Source of the DNA: Cruorifilaria tuberocauda
Taxonomy: Eukaryota > Nematoda > Chromadorea > Rhabditida > Onchocercidae
DNA: 47,609 nucleotides
Assembly (NCBI GenBank): GCA_013365365.1
Contig: JABVXU010000422.1
Coordinates: forward strand, 1 to 47,609
Direction of reading: 5' to 3'
Shown one piece after another: positions 21,965-34,900 of the stretch. The notes beneath the pieces were generated by a model. The model saw only the letters and a program-made list of their open reading frames with translations. It ran no database searches and was not told the origin of the DNA. The position numbers and the translations under genes are program-made. How positions within the stretch are numbered: the first letter of the stretch is position 1; each line of letters begins with the position of its first letter.

Positions 21965-24900
21965 ATGCAGATAGTATCATCGGGTACGGGCCTGGTACGG
22001 TTGACTATCGGTAAGTTGCGATTAATTAGCTTGCCACCCTGTCGCGGGCAACAAACAGCAGCATCGAAAAAGGTTGAAGTATTTATCAATGACAAAAAAA
22101 TACTTGTTGATCCGGGCACCACTATAATGCAGGTTTGTGCGAGTGTTTCTATGTTAGTTTGATAGCTGTATCTCTATTTAGTTCTGCATATGTAGACTGA
22201 TTTACGACTAGATTTCCTATTTCAAGAAAAAAAATGATTTGAATTTTCGACTCACTGGTTTGGGAATGTAATTGGCTTCATAATCATACCCAACTTGACG
22301 TTCACTGCATCTCATTTCTCTTTTCATGTATTGAGGTTGAGCTGTTGTAAATCAATATCAATGAATATATACTTCTCATTTTTTACATAATGTAATTACA
22401 GGCGGCGTCAATGCTTGGCATTGATATTCCTCGCTTTTGTTATCACGATCGTCTTTCTATAGCTGGTAATTGCCGTATGTGTCTAGTAGAAGTGGAAAAA
22501 CAGATCAAGGTAGAATTTCGATTCTTAATTTTAAGGAGTTACAAGTGAATCGAACCTAAGTTTATGTTCGCTTATGATTTCGATTCAAACTTGGAAAAAT
22601 ATGATTTCCTTCCATTTCCTTCATTTATTTTGATTTAATTTCATCCTTATTACTAATTTACAGCCAGCAGCATCGTGCGCTATGCCTGTTGCAAATGGCA
22701 TGCGAGTACAAACTAATTCACCGATGGCAAAGAAAGCTCGCGAAGGAGTTATGGAATTCCTACTTTTAAATCACCCACTTGACTGCCCTATTTGTGATCA
22801 GGTATGTTAATTAAGAGGGATAGTAAAATGCCTAATAATTTCTCATTTATTTTAAATTAACCGAAAAATAAACTTAGGGTTCAATTTATATCTCTGAATA
22901 AGCGTGGTTAAAATCATATTTAATGCATCATTTTCCATAGTGCTGGGAAATGTGCTGCTCTATGCAGGATCACCAATAGAAAAAATACTTAGAGACATTG
23001 CACTTCTAAAGAGATGGAACTGAATTCATCAATATCAGCAATAAAAAACTAATGCTTGGAGTGCATGTGTGAATTTAAATATTATTAGGGTGGTGAATGT
23101 GATTTACAAGATCAATCAATGGGATTTGGCTCAGATAGAAGTCGTTTGGAAATTGTATATGATGGCAAAAGGTTTGCAAGATAATCATTTTGAAGTATAA
23201 AAATTTATATGTTTCAAAAACTAAACTAATACAGTTTTGAAATTTCTGTCAACAGTTGACTTACATATTTATAGCGTGAATTGTTTTGAATATTTTCGGA
23301 ATAGCCCACTATTTTTCTGAATTTCTAGAGCTGTGGAAAACAAATATATCGGACCGTTAATAAAAACGGTAATGACACGATGCATTCAATGTACCCGATG
23401 TATACGATTTGCTAATGAAATAGCCGGTGTTGCAGATCTCGGTACAACTGGGCGTGGGAGTGATATGGAGGTTTTTTTATTCATTATTATGAATACCTAA
23501 TTATTTTATGATATTTTATCAATACAAATACATTTTAAACGAAAAAACTTTAATATATATTATACATTATACAGAGTGATACGGTATATTATACAGTGAT
23601 GCGGTGACTTTTTTAATAAAATGATACACAGATTAGAAAAGAATCATTTTTAGATTGGAACTTATGTTGAGAAGTTGTTCGCAACCGAGCTTTCGGGTAA
23701 TGTTATTGATATTTGTCCAGTTGGTGCTCTTCTTAATAAACCGTACAGGTATATCTTTTAACCATATATTATATAGTCTGTTGTTTAATTATCCGCAATT
23801 TATTTAAGGCCTAAATTCTGGATGAAATTTGCCTGCAGTCTTGTATGTTGTCTTCTCATTTTTCAATAAATTTTTCAGAATTGAGATTGATGTAACAAAG
23901 TTTGTCTCACTTTCTTTTTATCTTACGCCAAAGATTGGGTTATTTCAGCTTTACAGCGAGACCATGGGAATTGCGTAAAGTAGAGAGTATCGACGTTATG
24001 GATGCCGTCGGTTCAAACATCGTCATTGCACATCGAACTGGAGAATTGTTACGTATTACTCCAAAACTGTGTGAGGTAGAACGAATCACGTAATTATAAT
24101 TTCTTTTTTAACAGAGTTTGAAGGTATTCTTTATTCAGTTGACCTTCTAAACTCACCTTTGTTCATTCGTTATTTTTTAGGATATTAATGAAGAATGGAT
24201 AAGTGACAAAACACGTTTCGTCGTTGATGGTTTGAAAAGGCAGCGACTTGGAGAGCCGCTGTTGCGAGCTCAAAATGGTTTTCTTGAGTAAGTTTGCATT
24301 GCTTCATGAACATGCAATTACAATAGCCGAAATGAAGTGAATTCAAAGTTACCCATCACCATATTTTCTGATACCTTTATGTGAAGAAACACCTAAATGA
24401 TAAATTACGACATTGGATGCTTACATAATTTGGAAAGAAAAGGAAAACCATTTTTAGCTTAATAAATCCTTCGTCCGCAAATCAATTTGTTTTTAGGCCA
24501 TGCAGTTGGGAAGAAGCACTCTTTGCTGTCGCATCAAAATTGCGCACTACTTCATCAAATCATATTGCTGCATTGGCGGGAGATTTGTGTGACACAGGTA
24601 TCCTTGATTTCACTAATAAAACTATTCGTTTATAGCTAAGTTGTAGGCTAACTTTAAAAATTAGAGAAATCCGTTACTGTAATAGCAATTTGGCTTTCAC
24701 TATATGTCATGTTTTTGTGACTTACGTAATAAAAGTTTCAGAATCACTGATTGCCTTGAAAGATCTGATAAACCGATTTGACAGCGAATTGGTTTGTACG
24801 GAAGAATCGTTCCCAAATGGTAGTGGTGGAACAGATCTTCGGTAGCTTCTTAGGAATATATGGTTAACAGTAGGAAATTTGATGAAATGAAAATCAGTAA

Positions 24901-27900
24901 TAGCGTTTGATTGAATTCTTTGCTGATTTGGAATTTTTGGATTTTACTAGGAACACTTTGCCCAGTTTGATATTTTCTGGACATGTATTCCGAAATGGTT
25001 TGCATGTTTGCTGTTTATTCACTTTCGAATATTTTTAATTGAAATATATGAAATAGTCTCCAAATCCGACTGATAAATTATTTTTAAAGTGAGTTGTTTC
25101 AGATGTAATTACCTCATGAACGACAAATTTATTGGAGTAGAATCGGCGGACGTCTTATTGTTGGTTGGCACGAATCCACGTTTTGAAGCCGCAATTTTCA
25201 ATGCTCGTATAAGGAAAAGGTTAATTTATGCTAATCCTATTGAATTTTTATACTTGTTTAAATTTGTTAATGGAAGTAGTTTGTGTATATAAATTTTTTT
25301 GCAGTTTATGTTTGGAATTTGATTTTTCAATTATTTAGAGTTTTAGAGCAGGATTTTTGTTATTTCATTATTCTCCGGAATCATTCCAGATTCCACACAT
25401 TATTTGCAAACTTTCTATCGGATGTCTGTTTAATGAGTTCACATGTTTCCATCTGAATGACTGAAACATAAAATTCTCTGGTATCACTGTGCGTGCTATA
25501 GGTAACGTAATTCAAAATCGCTAAAATATTATTTTTTAGCTTCCGACACACAAATATTGAAATAGGTGTTATTGGTGAAGAAGTTGATCTAAAATATGGC
25601 TATGAATATTTGGGTGATAATGGAAAAAGTTTGGATGATATAATAAACGGTAAAAATGAATTCGCTAAGGTGAGCTGTGATTTTGCTCCTGAATTGAAAA
25701 ATTAACCAATTTGCATTTGAGACATTTTATGTCATTTGTGAATAGCGACTTCAAGTTTACTGGAAAATGTGTTCATTTTAGCGTTTGAAAGCTGCTCAAC
25801 GGCCAATGATTATTGTTGGTTCAGGCGCTCTGCAGGGAAAACATGGTGCTGCATTACTTGGAAAAATTCAAGTGTTCGCTGAAAAATTGAGAGCTAAAAC
25901 CGGAAAAAGTATGAATTTGATTTAATCAGTTTCTCATAGTTATCTCAGATCGTCATTTAGTGATGGATCGAATAATTTGAGAACATCTTAAATCACTTCA
26001 TATATCAATAAACCACAATATCTTCATATTTTCTTCGTTTAAGGTATTGAAACAATTTTTTGTTTCACTATATCTTAATAGGATTGAGGTTGCAGACTTT
26101 GATGAGCCATCAAAAAAGTAAAGTTTTCGATATCAGAAGCTAAATATTTTATTGTTGTTTAAAATTTTAGCTGTCAAAATAGTGAATATTTTGCAACGAT
26201 ATGCATCACAAGTTGGTGCTTTGGATGTTGGTTATAAAGTGAGTTCCTCGAATTTTTTCGATATTAATGTGGTGCAGTATAGGCAAAAATAAATGTAAAA
26301 TAGACTGTAATTTTTAGTCTCAGAACTACTGAGATTTTTAATTTGGGAGCTTCACCACATTCGTTGCGAAGCACAATTGCTACTTAAATGCAGATATAAG
26401 AATTTATTTTTAACCCATTAATTATTTAGTGTTTATATGAAAGCAATATATAATTATTTTTACAATGGCCTGAGAAATTTTTTTTATATACCCCTGAATT
26501 TAAGAACGTTGACTGTTAAGGCTGGAGCCGAGTGGATCTTGAATTCAGCTAAAGATATCAAATTTTTGTATATGCTTGGCGCTGATGGTGGCCGTATCAA
26601 AAAGGGTGATTTGACTTCTGATGCTTTCGTCGTTTACCAAGGTTAGTAAATATAAGGTGGATTCAGTGTATAGTTGTTGCAAAGAAGCCAGAAAATTTTT
26701 AAAATGCCCAAGATTGTGCGAAATAATTGAAATGAGTTTTGAGGTCATCATGGCGATGTGGGAGTTGAGTTGGCAAATTTGGTCTTACCTGGTGCTGCTT
26801 ACACAGAAAAAGATGCCACATACGTTAATACCGAAGGCCGAGCACAAAGGGTTGGTGATAACTGACATGGAAATTATACTTAGAAGGAAATCAAAAACAG
26901 AAGCACTTTTTTCATGGAAGTAGCGGAGCGAAAGATTTCGTTACATTCCATGAAAGAATTTAAAATACTGAATACTATTGCAGTAAAACAGATAAATTTA
27001 ATTTCAGTTTCATCCTGTTGTTGACTAATATTTAATTGTTATACAATTCTTTGATTTCTTATTTCGCACTTGGAAGTTTCTGTTTTTGAGGCAATACATT
27101 TGTCTTATAAGAAACTGAAGTTACCTTTATTCATAATATTCAGATTACGTTCATCTTGCTACGATTTGTTAATTATTTCATTAATTGACAAAGTCCGTTT
27201 TCAATTTATAAATTGTAATTAGAAAATGTTGGGAAGCAATCAGTAAATAGAGAAATTTTTTTGAAATTTCTTTGTTTTTTAATTGTTTCTAGTTTACAGA
27301 CTTATGCTGCAATAACTATTCCGGGAGACGCCAGGATAGATTGGAAAATAATCAGAGCTATTAGTGAAGTAGCTGGGAGAGCTTTACCCTATAACGATCT
27401 TGATCAAATGAGAAGTCGAATGGCTGAGGTTGGTCTTTTCTTTTTTAAATTCGTTTTTTAAAAAAAAAAGAATTAGGTTTTTAAAAAAAAATCGCATAAA
27501 TCTTGGTTTTTTTCCTAAGAATTTTCAAAAGTTCTAGATTGCTCCTCATCTAGTACGCTGTGGCAGTGTCGAAGAATGCTCATTTCAAGAACAAGCAGCT
27601 ATGTTAGCGGAAGTGATTTTTTTGATTTTTTTTTTCAAAACTTTTGCGTACTTATCTAGGAGTCCTCTTCATTGTTTCAATTCTTTGAAAAACTGCGGCA
27701 TAATTAATGAATAGTTTAACAGCGAAATTGGAGATGATATGAGCCTCTTTTGGGAAGCTTACTATATGCTTCATCCAATAATGAATGCATTATTACATTT
27801 TTTTTCTAACCAATATATTACTAGTATATGGGAGAAGACTTGAAGTTCAAATTCAAGATAATGCATAAAAGTGAAGCTAACGCTTTTATTAATCTTCATA

Positions 27901-28258
27901 TGTGTTATTCAACTAACATATTGTTATTGTTACGACTTATTTTGATTCGTTAATTGTCATTTATAACAATTAACAAGTTGTTCTAGATAGAAGGTTGAAA
28001 TGATTTTGATCCAAGTCTAATTGATCTTTAAAGAGTAAGAGCATAATTTGAGAACATACATAAATTCAAAATTATATATGGAAATTTCAGTCCGGGAATA
28101 TAGATATTTCGTTGAAACCAGAATTACTTGAATTGGGTGATTTCTGGATGACCAATTCAGTATCTCGTGCTTCGAAAACAATGGCTGAATGTATTCGTGC
28201 ATATCAGAACTACAAACAAGATCCTTATACGGAAGAAAATAGATCTCTCTGCGTGTGA
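21965..28258 (+). CDS. NDUFS1: Complex I 75 kDa subunit NDUFS1 (nuo-5)
   Basis: Nineteen exons: 21965-22132, 22402-22509, 22664-22801, 23089-23171, 23329-23470, 23654-23748, 23949-24075, 24181-24287, 24497-24597, 24742-24841, 25103-25219, 25540-25669, 25782-25908, 26171-26238, 26521-26641, 26744-26850, 27300-27428, 27538-27612, 28091-28258. They keep phase throughout and give 736 residues (human 727). It is the largest subunit of the NADH-oxidising arm of mitochondrial complex I. The N-terminus is a basic, acid-free presequence. All Fe-S ligands are present: the 2Fe-2S set C69, C80, C83, C97; the His-ligated 4Fe-4S set H129, C133, C136, C142; and C184, C187, C190, C234. Later landmarks are [44 protein letters not shown] and [20 protein letters not shown]. 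Exons 15 and 16 follow unusual AAG and GAG acceptors. Confidence 0.96.
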
Positions 28259-28969
28259 TGCCACATTGATTTGTTACTTTTTAGCAACGAAAACGAAGAT
28301 TATTTATTTTTTGGTTTTGCATTGGTGGAAATTTAGAGAAAGATGCATATATATATATATATTATTTGTATATATATATACAGTTTTAATGTATAACGTT
28401 TTGTATATTTGCTGTATGACGAAAAAATTGCAGTAAAAAAAAAATTACTTGTTGTTGGGAGGAATTTCTTCAGATGTAAATACTTTGACAAAATTATTTT
28501 TCATCAAGACAAGTTATCTGCTATACATTAATGATACATAGTGTATTTCGAATAAATATAAAAATTCATTTAATGTTTTTTCATGTTGAAAATTCTTAAG
28601 CCATTAATATTATTAGCATATTGCCGTAAGGAAAATTGTTTAATAAATAGAAAAATGGCAATACTGATTTAACTTATTTTTATTCCAATTATATTTCGAG
28701 TTACTTATTAAAATTTCAGATGGGTAAACTGTCCAGTAATGTATTATTATGTAGCCTCTTCTGATTTTACATCTCTTGTATACATCTATCTCTTATCAAT
28801 TAATGAGAGCACTTTGCATATTCTGGTTGCAAACAGAATAGCATTGAAATAGGATTCTATATACGTTATTCCTATATTGATAACATTTCAGGATCTGCTA
28901 TAAATGATCAGTTTTGTGTAGTAACTTGATGATAATAATCGAGATACTTGCATGTTTGATTAATTAGAT
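28259..28969. terminator. Tail-to-tail 3' ends of NDUFS1 and TRPV genes
   Basis: NDUFS1 has an AATAAA at 28551-28556, and the minus-strand TRPV gene has one at 28684-28679 (TTTATT on the plus strand). Predicted cleavage sites would therefore be only about 100 bp apart, with no long antisense overlap. A TA microsatellite occurs at about 28347-28380. No other gene is seen. Confidence 0.55.
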
Positions 28970-31900
28970 TCATTGATAATACTGTTTGGAACGTGGTTCA
29001 TCACGATCCTATAAAAATACTACCATCAATATTACTGAAATAGAATTTCCCCCAGAATTATCAATAATAAATGATGATCAATTGGCTTTTATGGATGATG
29101 TTACTTTTATTTTTCAAATTTAAATTCGATTAGTGACGAAAAGTATCATAATAGCTATAATGTTTCATCGTAATCGTATAAGAAAATTAGACTCTATTTT
29201 ATTTAATTAATATTTAATCGATCCATTCTGTTTCAATTCTTTTTTCATTTCATTTCATTTCATTTCGAATTAGCATTTCAAATTTAATTTTCTAAAACCT
29301 TCAATCGTCTCTTCAGAAAAGCTCGTTTCTTTTCTCGCATGCGTAATTCAGACATTTCAACCTGATGTTTTTCTACTTTCGATGATTCATGCTGAAAATT
29401 TTTCATGTTCATAAAAGCAAAACTCAATTAATTTTTATCGTTTTATTTTATTAATTTATTTTTATGTTGTTTATGTGAAAAAAAAAGAATTTATTTCAAG
29501 TTTATATCAAATTCAAAATTCAAATTTGAATTTAAATTCAAACTTGAAAGATCTACTAAAATTACACAATATATGTATGAAATATTAGCTTATTGTGAAA
29601 TTTTTATCGTATTTCAATTTATGGAAATCTAGAATTAGTTTGTTATTTCATTTTCAATCAATTTTTTATAATTAAAAAAAATTAATTATTTATTTAATTT
29701 GATTTATTTTCAGTTAATTTTTTTAAGTTATAAAAAAATTGTTTAATTAATTTAATCGAATACTAACCGATGTTTTTCGTATAACGACAAATGCTCGTTC
29801 TCGTTTATCGATACCAACTGGTCGTGAATATTTCAATAATGCATTAAGACGATCTTTTGGATTTAATGAAAATTCCAGCATAAGAATCACTTGTGCCCAC
29901 TTTTTATTTAAAAATATAAAATTTAGTCATGGATTAAACAATTAAGGAAAATTTACTAATTCAAGGAAATTTTATCATTGATTCAAAAATATAAATATGT
30001 TTATCATTGATTACTTTCACAATATAAAATATTTATCATTGATTATTTTCATAACGTAAAGTATTTATCACTGATTACTTTCACAATATAAAGTATTTAT
30101 CATTGCTTACTCCACAATATAAATGCATTTACTATAGATTACTCCTAATATAAGTATATTTATCATTAATTTCTTTCATAATATAAATGTTTATATTTCT
30201 TGAAAAAAAAAACCTGTCGTTTCCATTCAGTTTGTGTTCCGGATATCAAATCATACGTTCTACCCATCATAGCGATCAATAGATTAAGTTGCATAACGCT
30301 TACAAATAATTCGTAGATAACAAACATTACCTAAAAAGTAGCTACAGTTTTTTTTTTTTTGATAAGAAAGTAAAATAAATAAACTTATCATGACTATAAA
30401 CTTATCATATCATATCATATCTACATTGTTCTTTTTTACTTTCATTCTATGCTTCATGGTTCGTTTCTCATAGAAATTGTAGAAATATGATTAAAATTTT
30501 AAGGTTAATAAAAAAAAATAAAAATTTAAGGTTAATAAAAAAAACAAGATAGTAAATAATGATAGCGAATAAACAAGTTACATTTCAGTCAAATTTTATA
30601 TTATTTACATAGTTTCAGATATACAGTTATTACTTACGTTGCTCAAGTATTACTTATTTAATTTATTTATTTTGTTTTTTATTTATTTATTATCTATTTA
30701 TTTATTATTTATTATTTATTTATTTATTATTTATTTATTTAGAGTTTATTTAATTCATTTATCTATTCATAATTTATTAATTTACAATTTATTTATAATT
30801 CCCATATAAATTTACTTATAATTTATTCAATCAGTTAACTACTTAGTAAGTTATTGATAATTTGATGGTAATTATAGGTTATGATAATTTGAATACTAGA
30901 CATCTTTTCAATATTTTACTGTAACTTCAAGTTCTAATTCTAGTTCGAAACGTTTAACTTATATCTATCTTATCTAATCTTCTTCCTGATCATTTTCATT
31001 TTTTTTTTCAATTATATATAAAAATTACGAACTTTACCGATGTATACCATCATTGTCTTATCACACAGTATCACCATTTTACGGTAAAATACCATAAATT
31101 CACCAATTGTCATAATGAATATTCTCATAACTGCTTCCATTGGATGATTCATAATATCAGTTGTTTGATTTGCATAAATACTAGTAGCATTTTGATATGT
31201 ACCTCTTTGACGATTACATGACATAAAGATAATATAAAATGCTACAAGTAATTAATTAATTAATTAATTAAATTAATTAATAATTAAAAAGAAACCAAAA
31301 AGATATTTTTGCTATAATCAGAAGAAAAGGTAATTTTTAAGTTAACTTTCTTATTCAATGATAAATTTCTTCTTATCCAATGATAAATCATTTATTACTA
31401 GAATACTAGAAATTAAAAATACTAATTTTTGTAAAAATTTTAAAGAATCAGGATTAAAGTTACAGTGAAATTTGATAAAATAAACTTATCAAATAGATTA
31501 AAATATATTAGTAAAAATTAATTAAAGAACCAAATTTAAAGAATAATGAAAGGAGAAATGGAGAAATTCACTTTCCTATCATATCAATATCATATCAATA
31601 TCATATCATATCATATCAATATCAATATCGATCCTATCATATCAATCAAATTTCAAATTTATTACAAAGCTTTTGTAAGTATTGAAATTGTAGTATTATT
31701 TATATGATATCAATGTCATATCATATCATATCAATCAAATTTAACACAATGCTTTTGTAAATGAAAATAGAAATGGAAAAATTCATTTTCCTGTAATTTT
31801 CCTATCATATCAATCAAATTTCAATTTTATCACAATTCTATTGTAAACATTGAAACTATATTATTATTTGTATAAATTGTAGAAAATTTTTTGAGTTAAA

Positions 31901-34900
31901 AAAAAAAGAGAAATAAGTGAAAAAAGCGCTTACATTGAGAAAAGCCAATTAAAAAAATAGCATAAATGAGGAAAAATCGACTTAAATCTCGTGATAAAAT
32001 AGTATAAATCATTAAAACGAATGGACCGATAAATTTTACAGCTCTGAAATTCCAACATTAATAAGAAAAAAAGTAGAAATTATTTTAATTTTATAAAATT
32101 TTCATGAATATATCAACACTGTATTAGTTTGAGTGTTCTGCAAAATGTTCATAAATATAAGAATACTGTATTAATTTTCATAGATATAATATCGTATTAG
32201 TTTGAGTGTTTTATAAAATTTTCATAGATAAACTGTATCAGTACTGTATTGGTTTGAATATTCAAAAATAATTGTATTTCAAAATTTGCTTCTTGGATTT
32301 TTAAGTTACTCAATTTACACTTACACTATTACTATTATATAATCGCAATCATATTCATATTATCATAATAATCATATCATATTCCAAAATGAAAAACTAT
32401 AATATTTCAATTTCACTTTCTATAGCATTTCATATTTCACTTCATTTCCTAGTAATTGGCATATTAAACATTGAATTAATTTAAAATTAATACCAATCTA
32501 TTATTGATAATTAAAATTATTAATCGATTTCATTTCAACAATCTCAAATAAATAGTATGATTTTTTTCCCAATACTTCTTAATTCTTGCAAATTTTGATA
32601 TCGTTTCTTTTCATACATTAATTAAAATTAAATTAAATTAATTAAAATTAAAAATTTATTAATTAGTGCAGGAATAAAGAAAAAGAGATACCTTGAGTAG
32701 AACAAGAAGTGTACACTGATAAGAAGTACTGTAAGCAATGATAATGCATTATCAAAAAAGAGCATTACTGGGCTCACCGAACACATTAAACGAAATGGTA
32801 TTACTAGTAAAATTAACATAAATGATATTTTATATGCGACTTTTGCTGGGAATGATTTCTGAAAAAAAAAGACGATTTCAAAAATAATGATAAAAAATTA
32901 TCAAATTAATCACTTAAACATTCAATGATAAAAATAGTAATAAGAAATTTTCAATTGATTACTTAAACATTCAATAATAAAAATAATGATAAGAAAATTT
33001 TAAATTAATTACTTGAATTTTAAGTGATAAAATAATGGCAAGAAAATTTCAAATTAATTATTTAAGTATCCAGTAATTAAAATAATGATAAGAAATTTTT
33101 AAATTAATTACTTAAATATTCAACGATGAAGAATGTAAAATTTCATTCTGTAAACTTAAAATATATAATTTTTAATCATATTAAAATAAAAAATAATGCG
33201 ATAAAAATATGTTATAGTAAGAATGATCATGTTATTTGTTTATTTGAAATATATCTTTGATTTGTTTGAACTGATAAAATGTATCAGATAAAAGATAAGA
33301 TATCAGTAATAGAACTAACCAACATTCGCCACCAACGTTTTCTTCCGGTACGATGAATATCCATTCCATCATCAACAATTTGAAATATAGTCATTACAAG
33401 TACCGCAAGTTCAGCTACTAAACGAAGCTAAAACAAAAAACGAATTAAAAGATGCTTGATGAAAAATATAAGAATTTAATCTTGGTAATTATTGTATTTT
33501 CTGTATTATTGATTAGTACAATGTTGATTAGTATAATTATTGATTGATACAACCATTTATCTACCTATCATATTAATTATTGATTAGTACAATCAGTTTA
33601 CCTATCTATATGGATTAGCATAATCATTTTATCGATCTATATTTATTAGTATAACCGGTTTATTTATTACATTAATTATTGATTGATACAATCAGTTTAT
33701 CTATTATTACAATCATTATTGATTTGTACAATCAGGTTAAATCTATCTATCACAATTATTATTGATTTATAAAATTAGGTTTAATCTATTTATCACATTA
33801 ATTATTGATCAGTACAATCAGTTTATCTATCTATATGGATTAGCATAATCATTTTATCGATCTATATTTATTAGTATAACCGGTTTATTTATTACATTAA
33901 TTGTTGATTGATACATTCAGTTTATCTATTATTACAATCATTATTGATTTGTACAATCAGGCTAAATCTATCACAATTATTATTGATTTATAAAATTAGG
34001 TTTAATCTATTTATCACATTAATTATTGATTAGTACAATCAATTTATCTATTCTATCTTCCTTCATTTCATGTTTATAAAATTATCAATTGTTTATTTTT
34101 AACATACATTTTGTTGCCATCCTTGTCCAAAGTACCACCAATAATGACACGAATAATCGTCGTGCAATAATTCATCTATTAAATCATTTCCAATTATTAA
34201 ATAAATTCATATTAAGTATTGAATATGAAAAAAAAATGTGACAAATTACGATAACAAATCAATAGTTTCTATCCTATTTAGATTAAATCTTAATTAAATC
34301 ATTTCCAATTAATTAAATAAATTAATATTAAGTATCAGTTATGAATAAGAATAAAATAAATAAATGAAAAAAAAAAACGTTAGAAATCGAAATATGAAAT
34401 TAGTGCTTTCTTTCCTACTAATTTATCACATTAATTATTGATTAGTACAATTAGTTTATCAATCAAATCAATTACTGTTAAAATTTGTTCTTCAAATTTA
34501 ATCTTCCATTAAGTTTTAATCTAATTTATTAAATTAAGTTTTATTTGAAAAAATTTTTTTAATATTTAATTTAAATCGCTTATTGAATAGCAAATGATAG
34601 AATCATCCTGCAATATCAGTAATTAATTTGATCACTGATTTATGATAAATGATAAAAAAATGACATATAATAAATGATTTACAAAATGATAAAATTAAAT
34701 ACTCTCTGAGATAGGTAGGAAAATGAAAAAGAAAAAAAAAACCAACTTAAATATTGGACTTTAACTCGTTTTCCTCCAACCGAAATTACTGCTGTAACGA
34801 AATCTTCTTCTGTTTCTTCGTTATCAGTAATGTTTGATAATAATGTATCGTTATCAAATGCAATATTCGTTTTGCTCAAGTAATTCGTAGTAAACGACTG

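Noticed and set aside
21829..22122. 97-codon minus-strand ORF opposite NDUFS1 exon 1
   Set aside because: It is antisense to the NDUFS1 presequence exon and shows no homology; the plus-strand frame is the conserved one.
28981..29122. Plus-strand frame with [18 protein letters not shown]
   Set aside because: Looks coding-like but has a stop immediately upstream, no clear acceptor and overlaps the likely last TRPV exon on the other strand; kept only as a note in the TRPV C-terminus finding.
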